A stretch of 64,000 nt of DNA, taken from Sporosarcina highlanderae (GTDB lineage Bacteria > Bacillota > Bacilli > Bacillales_A > Planococcaceae). Shown in pieces: positions 20,151 through 28,047 of the stretch. The translations under genes were made by a program, and so were the position numbers. The notes beneath the pieces are model-generated. The model did no database searches and was not told where the DNA came from. It saw nothing but the letters and a program-made list of their open reading frames with translations. Where the stretch lies: the NCBI RefSeq assembly GCF_030433715.1, contig NZ_JAROCC010000003.1:225836-289835 (forward strand). The letters are read 5' to 3'. Numbering within the stretch: position 1 is the stretch's first letter; each line of letters begins with the position of its first letter.

Positions 20151-21149
20151 ATGTCTGTAACAATTTATGATGTAGCCCGAGAAGCGAATGTTTCTATGGC
20201 GACAGTATCTCGTGTTGTAAACGGCAACCAAAATGTTAAGCCGGCAACACGTAAAAAGGTGTTAGATTGCATCGAGCGTCTCGGTTATCGTCCAAACGCT
20301 GTAGCGAGGGGACTCGCCAGTAAAAAAACAACTACTATTGGAGTCATCGTCCCGGATATTTCGAAAAGCTATTATGCGGAACTTTCACGGGGGATTGCAG
20401 ATGTTGCCACGATGTATGAATACAATATTATCCTATCCAATTCGGATAAACGTCCTCAAAGGGAAGTTGAACTTTTTGAAGATCACCTTGGTAAACAAGT
20501 CGATGGGGTAATATTCATGAGCGACTCACTTTCTGAAGAAATCCGGAAAGAAATGGCGACCGCAAATGTTCCAATTGTATTGGCTGGTACACTTGACGCG
20601 GGTACTAATTTGCCTACAGTGAACATCGATCACGAAGAGGCGGCCTACCAAGCTGTTAAGAAATTGATTGAAAATGGACATGAACGAATTGTACACGTGT
20701 CTGGACCTCTTTCCAGGGATATCAATCGTCTTTGTAAGAAGGTGGGTTACGAAAAAGCGTTGAAGGAAGCTAATTTGCCGATCATTGATGACTTTTTCAT
20801 TGAAACAGATAATACGTACGATGATGCTTACGAGAAATGGAAGCTTATTCGCGATTTAGAGGAGAAGCCAACAGGGATTTTCGCAGGTAATGATGAAATT
20901 GCTGTAGGGATTTTGAATGGGCTGAGGGATGATGGTCTTTCGGTGCCTGATGATATGGAGGTAATTTGTTTCCAGCATACTCTGTTGACAAGGGTAGTGA
21001 GACCGCAGCTGTCTGCAGTTATTGTCCCGTTATATGATTTAGGGGCGGTTTCGATGCGGTTGTTGACGAAGTTGATGAATGGTGAAGAGGTTGAAGATGT
21101 AGGTGTTATTTTGCCTTATCATATGGAGGAGCGTCAATCGACTAAGTGA
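20151..21149 (+). CDS. ccpA: Catabolite control protein CcpA (LacI family)
   Basis: The 332-residue LacI/GalR regulator begins VTIYDVAREANVSMATVSRVVNGNQNVKPATRKKV, the CcpA helix-turn-helix, then the hinge helix RPNAVARGLASKKTTTIGVI. The effector/HPr-binding core follows. It binds cre sites when complexed with HPr-Ser-P and controls carbon catabolite repression. Location between aroA and the acu genes is the usual Bacillales order. GGAAGGAG lies before the ATG. Confidence 0.97.
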   Translation: MSVTIYDVAREANVSMATVSRVVNGNQNVKPATRKKVLDCIERLGYRPNAVARGLASKKTTTIGVIVPDISKSYYAELSRGIADVATMYEYNIILSNSDKRPQREVELFEDHLGKQVDGVIFMSDSLSEEIRKEMATANVPIVLAGTLDAGTNLPTVNIDHEEAAYQAVKKLIENGHERIVHVSGPLSRDINRLCKKVGYEKALKEANLPIIDDFFIETDNTYDDAYEKWKLIRDLEEKPTGIFAGNDEIAVGILNGLRDDGLSVPDDMEVICFQHTLLTRVVRPQLSAVIVPLYDLGAVSMRLLTKLMNGEEVEDVGVILPYHMEERQSTK

Positions 21150-21150
21150 T

Positions 21151-21188
21151 AAAAGCTGTTCTGGGAATAAATCCGGAACAGCTTTTGT
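21151..21188 (+). terminator. Intrinsic terminator of ccpA
   Basis: AAAAGCTGTTCTGG pairs with CCGGAACAGCTTTT, followed by GTTTATTT. Confidence 0.85.
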
Positions 21189-21216
21189 TTATTTAACTAT
21201 GGAAATAAAAACTGTT

Positions 21217-21349
21217 GTTGATTTGCGCTTCAGACGGCACGCTTTCCGGAGGGCGTGCGGTGAACCAACCCGTTCGCTTCGCTACCGTTGGTTGTTTCAC
21301 CTGTCCCGCTGATCCTCCCGGAGTCGGCCGTCTTCCGCTCCAATCAACA
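21217..21349. repeat. Dispersed imperfect palindromic repeat, copy 1
   Basis: The element is about 133 bp. It starts GTTGATTTGCGCTTCAGACG and ends with the rough inverse CGTCTTCCGCTCCAATCAAC. GC-rich inner hairpins lie between (for example GGTGAACCAACCC...GGTTGTTTCACC). It shares its ends with copies near 46.2 and 63.8 kb. It lies between the convergent ccpA and acuC genes. Confidence 0.75.
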
Positions 21350-21406
21350 AAAACGCCAAATAATAATAAAACCTATATACCAAGTCAAAGGAGAAATGAG
21401 TAACCC

Positions 21407-22561
21407 CTATTTGTTCCGAATTATATGTAGTGCTTTGTTAAGCATTTGGGTGTTTTTTTCGGTTATTTCGGCCTTTCTTGGAATGGGTTCGTATAATGGG
21501 TTTGGGTCTTGCCATGTTTTGATGAATGGGACAGGGGATTGGTCCTGCCAAGCAGTGAGCCACTCATCGGGTAGATTTCCGGTTGGGATTGGAATTTGTT
21601 TCATGGATAGCCATATATGTGACCATGCTCTTGGCACGACTCGCCATATATCGTATCCGCCACCACCCACGGCAATCCATCGGCCTTCACAATAACGCTC
21701 CGCAATTTCTCTTGCAATCCTTGGTATTTGTTCAAAGCTTTTCATTGTTCCATATAAATGTGTTAATGGATCAAAGTAATGCGCATCGGCGCCGTTTTGT
21801 GTCAAGATGACATCGGGTTTGAAAAAGGCTGCTACTTCTTCGATAGCGGTTTTATAAATTTCAAGAAAAGATTCATCTTCAGTGAATGCATCAATTGGGA
21901 AGTTGAAAGATGTCCCGTACCCTTTACCATTCCCGCGTTCCGTTATGCTACCGGTACCGGGAAAAAGATATCTACCGGTTTCGTGGATGGAAAGTGTGCA
22001 AACGTCAGGGTCATCATAAAAAGTCCATTGCACACCGTCACCATGGTGAGCATCGGTATCGATATAAAGGACCCTTGCCCCGTATTTCTTTTGCATATAT
22101 TTGATAGCAACCGAGCTGTCATTATAGACGCAAAAACCTGATGCTTTTCCACTGAAACCATGATGAAGTCCGCCGCCAAGATTCACTGCATATCTTGATC
22201 TGCCTTCCATCACTTCATCGACAGCTGTCAACGTTCCCCCGACAAGCATCGCGCTTGCTTCGTGCATATTTGGAAAGATGGGAGTGTCTTCCGTGCCGAT
22301 TCCGTATACAGAGCCGACCTCATTGCTGACTTGTCCCTTTCCAGCCCTTTTTACAATGTCAATAAATCTTGAGTCATGCACCAGAAGGAGCTCTTCGTCT
22401 GTTGCAATTCTTGGAGTAATAATCTCATCATCGGTGATAGCGTTTATCTTCTTTAAAAGGTCCAGGGTTAGTACAATCCTTTTTTGATTGAACGGGTGTG
22501 TTTCAGAAAATGAATATCCAAGTTGTTTTTCAGAAAAGATAAATACGGCTTCTTTTTTCAT
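21407..22561 (-). CDS. acuC: Acetoin utilization protein AcuC (histone-deacetylase-like acetyl-CoA synthetase deacetylase)
   Basis: The 384-residue class I deacetylase-fold protein has the expected zinc-site motifs: GGLHHGFSGKASGFCVYND, YIDTDAHHGDGVQWTFYDDP, QNGADAHYFDPL and GGGGYD. AcuC removes the acetyl group that AcuA places on acetyl-CoA synthetase, restoring activity. The ATG overlaps the acuB stop (ATGA), so it is the third gene of acuABC and translationally coupled. Confidence 0.95.
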   Translation of the reverse strand: MKKEAVFIFSEKQLGYSFSETHPFNQKRIVLTLDLLKKINAITDDEIITPRIATDEELLLVHDSRFIDIVKRAGKGQVSNEVGSVYGIGTEDTPIFPNMHEASAMLVGGTLTAVDEVMEGRSRYAVNLGGGLHHGFSGKASGFCVYNDSSVAIKYMQKKYGARVLYIDTDAHHGDGVQWTFYDDPDVCTLSIHETGRYLFPGTGSITERGNGKGYGTSFNFPIDAFTEDESFLEIYKTAIEEVAAFFKPDVILTQNGADAHYFDPLTHLYGTMKSFEQIPRIAREIAERYCEGRWIAVGGGGYDIWRVVPRAWSHIWLSMKQIPIPTGNLPDEWLTAWQDQSPVPFIKTWQDPNPLYEPIPRKAEITEKNTQMLNKALHIIRNK

Positions 22562-23205
22562 AGGTCAATGCCGGGAACATTCGGCCATAAGACTTCAAAT
22601 CCACTATTGCGTAATCCTTTGATTACATTTAGCGGATTCATCGTTCTAAGGCGAATAACAAGAATTTTATTATCCTCATTTTCCTTGTCTGGATAAACAA
22701 GAACACTTTGGACATTCAATTTATGTTGATAAAACACTTTGGATACTTCATATAGGATGCCTGGTATATTGGGTACACGAACTTCGATTTGAGAGCCTGG
22801 TTGATGGGCACCGGTCAACTCAATATATTTATACAGAAGATCGGTTTCTGTTAAGATTCCGACCAACTTGTTATTGGATACTATTGGAAGGCAACCGATT
22901 TGATTATCATAAAAGACGACCGCTGCTTCCTCCACGAAATCCATTGGGTGGCCGATGATTGGATTGCTTGTCATTATTTCGGATAATGGCTTTTTGTAAA
23001 CGGTTACATCTGTCGTGTCAGAATAAAGGGAAGGTAACACTTCCTTTAAATCTCGATCCGTTATGATGCCAAGCAACTCTTTTGTCTCGGAAACGATGGG
23101 CAAATGCCGGATTTTCTTTTCCTGCATGATGGACAAAGCATCTTTGACGGTGTGATGTGGTGAAAGGGCAATTACATCCCTCTTCATTATTTCTTCAATA
23201 AGCAT
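22558..23205 (-). CDS. acuB: Acetoin utilization protein AcuB (CBS-pair and ACT domains)
   Basis: The 215-residue protein has two CBS domains (residues 1-60 and about 75-130; VKDALSIMQEKKIRHLPIV and VEEAAVVFYDNQIGCLPIV). An ACT domain follows (IEVRVPNIPGILYEVSKVFYQHKLNVQSVLVY). CBS pairs usually bind adenine nucleotides and ACT domains bind small ligands, so AcuB is probably a regulatory subunit for the AcsA acetylation switch; its exact role is not established. GGGGG lies 10 bases before the ATG. It follows acuA closely. Confidence 0.93.
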   Translation of the reverse strand: MLIEEIMKRDVIALSPHHTVKDALSIMQEKKIRHLPIVSETKELLGIITDRDLKEVLPSLYSDTTDVTVYKKPLSEIMTSNPIIGHPMDFVEEAAVVFYDNQIGCLPIVSNNKLVGILTETDLLYKYIELTGAHQPGSQIEVRVPNIPGILYEVSKVFYQHKLNVQSVLVYPDKENEDNKILVIRLRTMNPLNVIKGLRNSGFEVLWPNVPGIDL

Positions 23206-23222
23206 TTTTTGACTACCCCCTG

Positions 23223-23855
23223 TCAGTACATGAAACGATTCATAAAACGTAAACTATCGAACTGCTGGATTGATGCCTGATCGACCCTTTTTCCGATCTT
23301 GGCCATTAAGCAATTGGCTGGATGCGAACTTATCTCGGGATCATCCGTTGCATAGTATACCAAGCCGCCGTGATTCATCATTTTTTCCATCACTTTTCGA
23401 TATTCCCATACATTCAGTTTTGTTCCTTTTAAATCCCAGTGCCAATAGTACTCGGTTGTCAGGATTATATAGTCTTCCATTGCATCATCCATCATGGACA
23501 CTTCAAGTAGTGCCTTCCCTACCCCACCGCTTCGATATTTTGGAATGACTTCAATTGCGCCTAATTCGATGAGGTTTTCCATTTTCCCATGTGACCATCT
23601 TTCGAGAGGATCTGGATATAAATAGGTCACGTACCCGACGATCTCATTATTATCGCGTGCAATAATGATTCTGCCTTCCTGGAGGTCAGCAATTTCAATT
23701 AATGCCTTGTGTTGCTGTTCCGGGGTTCTGAACGCGACGAGGTGCTCATGAAAATCCAAGTTCGCCAGTTCCTTTCCAGGAATTGGCCCTTCGATTATAA
23801 GATTGCCGTTTTTATGTTTGATCTCCATTGCATTATACGTTTTTACATGTTCCAA
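23223..23855 (-). CDS. acuA: Protein acetyltransferase AcuA
   Basis: The 210-residue GNAT protein acetylates and inactivates acetyl-CoA synthetase. Family motifs are EGRIIIARDNNEIVGYVTYLYPDPLERWS, NLIELGAIEVIPKYRSGGVGKALL (acetyl-CoA loop) and TTEYYWHWDLKGTKLNVWEYRK. I chose the TTG at 23855 (MEHVKTYNAMEI): GGTGA lies 5 bases before it and the length then equals the 210 residues I recall for B. subtilis AcuA. A TTG at 23876 would add 7 residues without a good ribosome site. First gene of acuABC. Confidence 0.93.
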   Translation of the reverse strand: MEHVKTYNAMEIKHKNGNLIIEGPIPGKELANLDFHEHLVAFRTPEQQHKALIEIADLQEGRIIIARDNNEIVGYVTYLYPDPLERWSHGKMENLIELGAIEVIPKYRSGGVGKALLEVSMMDDAMEDYIILTTEYYWHWDLKGTKLNVWEYRKVMEKMMNHGGLVYYATDDPEISSHPANCLMAKIGKRVDQASIQQFDSLRFMNRFMY

Positions 23856-24129
23856 ATTAATCACCGTCCTTGTCAATAGACCTTATTTAAGTATACAACA
23901 AATAATGACTGGGGGAAGTTGGAATTCAGTAAGAAGACTAATAGTGAATGATCAGACACTCTAATTTATGTTTCTGAATATGTATTTTCGAAAGATTTAG
24001 TCGAATTTATGGTAAAATCAGTTAAAAGGTTGTTTTGTCTGTTGAAGAATGGGATCCTAAACCATTAAAAAACAAAGGCAAATGACGGTTAATATTTGTG
24101 GGAAATTATATTAAATGGGGGTAATGATA

Positions 24130-24615
24130 ATGCAAATGCCAGTACATATTGTTGCTGCGGGAGGCTTAGTTGAGAATAGCAAAGGTGAGATATTATTAGT
24201 AAAGGAACGACGAGGTGGTCATTGGGTGTTTCCAGGCGGCCAAGTGGAAGTCGGAGAAAATTTAATGGATGGGGTAATTAGGGAAGTAAAAGAGGAAAGT
24301 GGAATTGATGTTATCGTATCTCATTTGGTAGGAGTTTATTCTAATACTGCAACGTATGAGGGACATAGCGGTGTAAAGATAGTACCTACAAAAGTGATGT
24401 TTGATTTTGTATGCCAACCCATAGGTGGAGCATTGACGACATCGGATGAAACATCGGACAGTCGTTGGGTTAATAAAGAAGATGTTTTAGATATGGTAAC
24501 CGCCCCTGCTCTACGTACAAGATACCAGGCGTATTTGGATTATAACGGAAGTGTTCAATATATGGACTATATAACAAAGCCAAAGTTTGAAATAAAAATG
24601 GAGAGAACTATATAG
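24130..24615 (+). CDS. Nudix hydrolase
   Basis: The 161-residue protein has a complete Nudix box, GGQVEVGENLMDGVIREVKEESG (the Gly, Glu, Arg-Glu and Glu-Glu positions are intact), inside a normal Nudix fold (GGHWVFPGGQVE). It hydrolyses a nucleoside diphosphate linked to another group; the substrate is unknown. I chose the ATG at 24130, with GGGGG 8 bases upstream; ATGs on either side are possible. It is the first gene of an accessory block, and its base composition is more AT-rich than the conserved flanks. Confidence 0.85.
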   Translation: MQMPVHIVAAGGLVENSKGEILLVKERRGGHWVFPGGQVEVGENLMDGVIREVKEESGIDVIVSHLVGVYSNTATYEGHSGVKIVPTKVMFDFVCQPIGGALTTSDETSDSRWVNKEDVLDMVTAPALRTRYQAYLDYNGSVQYMDYITKPKFEIKMERTI

Positions 24616-24788
24616 GAAAACTACTCGTCGTATTCAACAATAGGGCCAGATTCCTGGGCTGTCTACTGCCAAAGGGCGCGTTTGCAGAAAAGTAGTATGC
24701 CGGAGTGGGATACGATTCTCATAAAGGAGATGAACCATTTCACATTTAAAGGCCATTATATAGAATAATTATTTTTGGGGTGATGTAG

Positions 24789-25211
24789 TTGTTAGTAAAG
24801 GGACTTAATCATTTTTTGTTTTCGGTTTCTGATTTAGATAAATCTATTAAGTTTTATCAAGATGTATTTGATGCTAAATTGCTGGTTAAAGCGAGAAGCA
24901 CTGCTTACTTTGATATGAATGGAATGTGGTTGGCGTTAAATTTAGAGAAAGATATTCCTCGTAATGAAATAAATCAGTCATATACTCACGTTGCCTTTAC
25001 GATAGAAGATGCCGAGTATAATAATGCATATGATAAATTGGAGGAGTTGGGGGTAAATATCTTAACTGGACGTCATAGGGATGAAAAAGATAAGAAGTCT
25101 ATTTACTTTACTGATCCCGATGGACATAAGTTTGAATTTCACACGGGTACATTGAAGGATAGGTTAGATTATTATAAGCAGGATAAACCGCATATGGAAT
25201 TTTATAATTAA
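24789..25211 (+). CDS. fosB: Metallothiol (bacillithiol) transferase FosB, fosfomycin resistance
   Basis: The 140-residue vicinal-oxygen-chelate protein starts VKGLNHFLFSVSDLDKSIKFYQDVF and has SYTHVAFTI (metal His) and TDPDGHKFEFHTGTLKDRL (metal Glu in FEFH). These motifs and the length match FosB. FosB opens the epoxide of fosfomycin with bacillithiol in a metal-dependent reaction. The start is a TTG with GGGGTGATG upstream. It lies in the accessory block between acuA and acsA, which suggests acquisition. Resistance is inferred, not shown. Confidence 0.9.
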   Translation: MLVKGLNHFLFSVSDLDKSIKFYQDVFDAKLLVKARSTAYFDMNGMWLALNLEKDIPRNEINQSYTHVAFTIEDAEYNNAYDKLEELGVNILTGRHRDEKDKKSIYFTDPDGHKFEFHTGTLKDRLDYYKQDKPHMEFYN

Positions 25212-25382
25212 TATTCTGCTGCATTCTGGCGCGGAAATTTATTTGGTTACAAAATAGTAAATGGCACGATTCAAACGGAAAATATTTATGTATGGAACCA
25301 CGAAGATGATAGCAGAACGTGGGTTGCTCCATCTTTGGAAGTATTTATTAAAGGCTGGATTACCGGGGAGATTACAACGTAA
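25212..25382 (+). pseudogene. Remnant of a SMI1/KNR4-like protein C-terminus
   Basis: The frame from about 25212 to a stop at 25382 reads NLFGYKIVNGT, then IYVWNHEDDSRTWVAPSLEVF and IKGWITGEITT. The W-x-H-E-x-D-x-x-x-W-V-A-x-S-L-x-x-F pattern is what I expect at the C-terminal end of SMI1/KNR4-like proteins (often immunity proteins). There is no start codon or ribosome site and the N-terminal two thirds are absent, so it is gene debris directly behind fosB. The family call is by pattern only. Confidence 0.45.
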
Positions 25383-25457
25383 GACAGACATCTTCCTTGA
25401 AAGAACTTGCATCTGTTTAGTAGAAAGATTATTTAGCATCTTCGGGGTGAGCAGTGA

Positions 25458-25937
25458 ATGACGAAAGAAATTGTTAATGTTGAATTTATACAGAAGACAT
25501 ATGATACAAATAAAATGGATTCGTGGTCTAAAGAACAGTGGAAAGAGTGGCGTGGGGAGTCAGATGACAATACAGGTATCAAAATACCGTTAATTAATGA
25601 TAATAGATTTTATTTGAAAATAATGGGGATTTATTATAATGAAGAAACCAAAGAAATGTTTTTTGGCTTTGACACACAAAATAAACTTGACCGAGCCATA
25701 AATATTCAATTCGGTGAGTGGAAAATTGATGAGAGTACTTTTAATTTGTCTCAAGAAAAACCTTACTATTTGAAAAGTTGTTCCGAAGTAAGAGGTTTTC
25801 AAAAATCAGTGGAACGAACTTATTTAGAAAGCTGGGACTTCATAACAATTGAAATCAACCTTCTTGATGCTGAAACGAACCAATTGATAAGAGAATTTGA
25901 ATTCCGAATTGAAAAGCGTTTAGTTCAGGTTTTTTAG
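25458..25937 (+). CDS. Hypothetical protein, 159 residues
   Basis: I do not recognise this protein. It is soluble, acidic and rich in aromatic residues, with no signal peptide or membrane span. Visible stretches are SWSKEQWKEWRGESDDNTG near the start and an alternating beta-like C-terminal half (WDFITIEINLLDAETNQLIREFEF). GGGGTGA lies about 8 bases before the ATG, so it is probably a real gene. It follows immunity-like debris, so a toxin/immunity-type history is possible but unsupported. Confidence 0.6.
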   Translation: MTKEIVNVEFIQKTYDTNKMDSWSKEQWKEWRGESDDNTGIKIPLINDNRFYLKIMGIYYNEETKEMFFGFDTQNKLDRAINIQFGEWKIDESTFNLSQEKPYYLKSCSEVRGFQKSVERTYLESWDFITIEINLLDAETNQLIREFEFRIEKRLVQVF

Positions 25938-26023
25938 TAAAGTTAAATGCTACAAATGAGCGCAGTAGTGAAGTAATTGCGTTTCAATCAGGCCAATTAG
26001 TTGGATAGTAGGGAGGGAATAAG

Positions 26024-26224
26024 TTGTACGTTGATTTTTACGGTAGTTTCAATTTTATCTTTATTTCTTTCTTATGTTGGTGGATTGTTTTGTTTGTGTT
26101 TCAAAGATTAGCAAATCGTTACCCAGAAAAAAAGACTTGGCGTAGAGATATTATTTTGACATTCATTCAAAGTGTAATTGTTGTAGTTACACTTCCTATC
26201 CTATTTTATTTTTTCAAGCCTTAA
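26024..26224 (+). CDS. Small two-span membrane protein
   Basis: The 66-residue protein has two hydrophobic segments (FIFISFLCWWIVLFVF, residues 12-27, and IILTFIQSVIVVVTLPILFYFF, residues 43-64) joined by a basic loop (RLANRYPEKKTWRRD). The start is a TTG with GGGAGGG 6 bases upstream. The function is unknown. It is followed 44 bases later by a second small membrane protein, probably in one transcript. Confidence 0.6.
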   Translation: MYVDFYGSFNFIFISFLCWWIVLFVFQRLANRYPEKKTWRRDIILTFIQSVIVVVTLPILFYFFKP

Positions 26225-26268
26225 TGTTAATAGTTTTCCGGAAAAACGCGAGGTAGGAGATGTATTAA

Positions 26269-26508
26269 ATGGGAATATTACTTCCAATATTAATGGCGAT
26301 TTCAGTGTTTTTAATGTTCTTTTCTCTTTTCTTCTCTATTCTTAAACGTTCGTGGAGGGCTATGTTAATTTCTTTTATTGCCAGCCTGCCTACTTCAATG
26401 TACTTTGCAAGCGTTAATCCACCTTTGTCTTACTTGGGTCTAACACCAATTCTGTTATTAACCCTAACGATTATTTTTAGAAGGCATGTTCAAAAAGAAA
26501 TTGTTTAA
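26269..26508 (+). CDS. Small multi-span membrane protein
   Basis: The 79-residue protein has three hydrophobic stretches (LLPILMAISVFLMFFSLFFSI, AMLISFIASLPTSMYF, LGLTPILLLTLTIIF) and a short basic C-terminus. TAGGAGATG lies about 7 bases before the ATG. No family is recognised. It may form a pair with the preceding small membrane protein. Confidence 0.6.
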   Translation: MGILLPILMAISVFLMFFSLFFSILKRSWRAMLISFIASLPTSMYFASVNPPLSYLGLTPILLLTLTIIFRRHVQKEIV

Positions 26509-26553
26509 TAGATGCTTTGACAGACTTTCAAATGACTAACACGTGGGAAATTA

Positions 26554-27816
26554 ATGAAACCAACATTCCAAATTACACAAAACAATTCCTTAATCGATAC
26601 AAAAATGGAAATCCTAATCACCAATCTACCACCATGTGGGATTGTAACGTTAAAAGCTGAAATGTGCGATAACCTGGGCATGACTTGGGAATCGTTTGCG
26701 GAATTTATGTCAGATGACGAAGGTGAAATTAACTTAGCGAATGCAAAGCCTATATCGGGAACTTATTCAACTCCAGATGTAATGGGCCTTTTTTGGTCAA
26801 TGAAGCCTATTCCAAATGATAAACCAAAGGCTAAGACTCCCTTAAAACCTTTAAAAACAAAGTTGACTCTAATGAGGGAGCAAGAAGCTTTGGCAGCCAC
26901 TTCTATCATTCGTGATGTTGTTTCACCTGTGGTGGATAGATTTACTATTCGTGAATGTGGACTAGTTGGTACATTCTTTTGCCATACCAAGAATGTACCA
27001 TTGCCAACCATCATTGTATTAGGTGGATCTGAAGGTGGATTGCGGGAGAATAATGCAGCTTTATTGGCTTCGTATGGGTTTAATACATTGGCTTTGGCGT
27101 ATTTTGGTATTGAAGGTTTACCAAAAGAATTAGTGACTATCCCATTAGATTATATAGAGAAAGCAATTGAATGGCTACGCAATAATCCAAATGTGGACTT
27201 CACAAAACTCGGCGTATTAGGAACTTCTAAAGGCGGAGAATTAGCCCTATTAAGTGCATCACTGTTCCCGGAAATCAAGGCAGTAGTAGGTTATGTGCCT
27301 AGTGGGGTTGTTTACCCGGGCATTGGTCAATCAGCACTTGGTAAATCTTCATGGCAATATAGAGGGGAGTCGTTACCGTTTGCTTATGGTGAAATTCCGA
27401 AAGAAGTTACTTTGGAGATTAATCAGGCAAGAGATGTAGGAGAACCAATATCTTGGCGAAAGACCTACCAATGGTGGGCAGAAGGGGAAAAACAAGCAGA
27501 AATAGCAGTCGAAAATATAAAAGGACCTGTTCTTTTGATTTCAGGAGGCGATGACCAGTTATGGCCGGCTGATTTATTATCTGAAAAAGTGATAGACCGA
27601 TTGAAAGAACACAATCACGCCTATCACTATGAACATATCAATTTTCCTAAAGCGGGACATTCTTTTTCAGTTCCTGGATATCCGACCACACAATCAGTCG
27701 TGTCCCCCTTTGGGAATGGCAAGTTATCACTTGGTGGAACGCCAAAAGAAAACTCTCATGCTCAATTTGAGGCGTGGGAAAATGTGAAAGATTTTTTTAT
27801 TACATACTTGGCGTGA
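26554..27816 (+). CDS. Acyl-CoA thioester hydrolase / BAAT-family alpha/beta hydrolase
   Basis: The 420-residue protein has an N-terminal beta-rich domain (residues 1-135) like the acyl-CoA thioesterase/BAAT N-terminal domain. The C-terminal alpha/beta hydrolase domain has the oxyanion region VLGGSEGGLRENN, the nucleophile elbow GTSKGGELA (Ser where BAAT enzymes have Cys), an acid in SGGDDQLWPA and a late His in FPKAGHSFSVPG. It may hydrolyse acyl-CoA or acyl esters; the substrate is unknown. No strong ribosome site precedes the ATG, so the start is less certain. Last gene of the accessory block. Confidence 0.82.
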   Translation: MKPTFQITQNNSLIDTKMEILITNLPPCGIVTLKAEMCDNLGMTWESFAEFMSDDEGEINLANAKPISGTYSTPDVMGLFWSMKPIPNDKPKAKTPLKPLKTKLTLMREQEALAATSIIRDVVSPVVDRFTIRECGLVGTFFCHTKNVPLPTIIVLGGSEGGLRENNAALLASYGFNTLALAYFGIEGLPKELVTIPLDYIEKAIEWLRNNPNVDFTKLGVLGTSKGGELALLSASLFPEIKAVVGYVPSGVVYPGIGQSALGKSSWQYRGESLPFAYGEIPKEVTLEINQARDVGEPISWRKTYQWWAEGEKQAEIAVENIKGPVLLISGGDDQLWPADLLSEKVIDRLKEHNHAYHYEHINFPKAGHSFSVPGYPTTQSVVSPFGNGKLSLGGTPKENSHAQFEAWENVKDFFITYLA

Positions 27817-28047
27817 CTGTGTAAAAACATACATGATAATTCAACCAAAATGAATAAAAATAGATAATAAAATGTTTAACGTTGTCTTTTTTGCTTCTGA
27901 TTTTTATTAATATGCAATTGAAGTGTATTGTCGGAATAGTTTCACGCACAGGTACCGAAACAATCTAAATATATCAAAATGTTAGCGAATATAGAGGAGT
28001 TACTGTAAAATAGTAAGGGTTAAATGTTGTTTGAAAGGGTGATAGGA

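Noticed and set aside
24616..24768. 50 open codons after the Nudix stop, in the same frame
   Set aside because: No start codon, no recognisable protein pattern; could be chance or a lost extension.
25261..25461. 66-codon frame after fosB
   Set aside because: No ribosome site; another frame of the same DNA shows recognisable protein debris.
27979..27993. cre (CcpA) site before acsA
   Set aside because: Two mismatches at conserved positions; too weak to list as a site.
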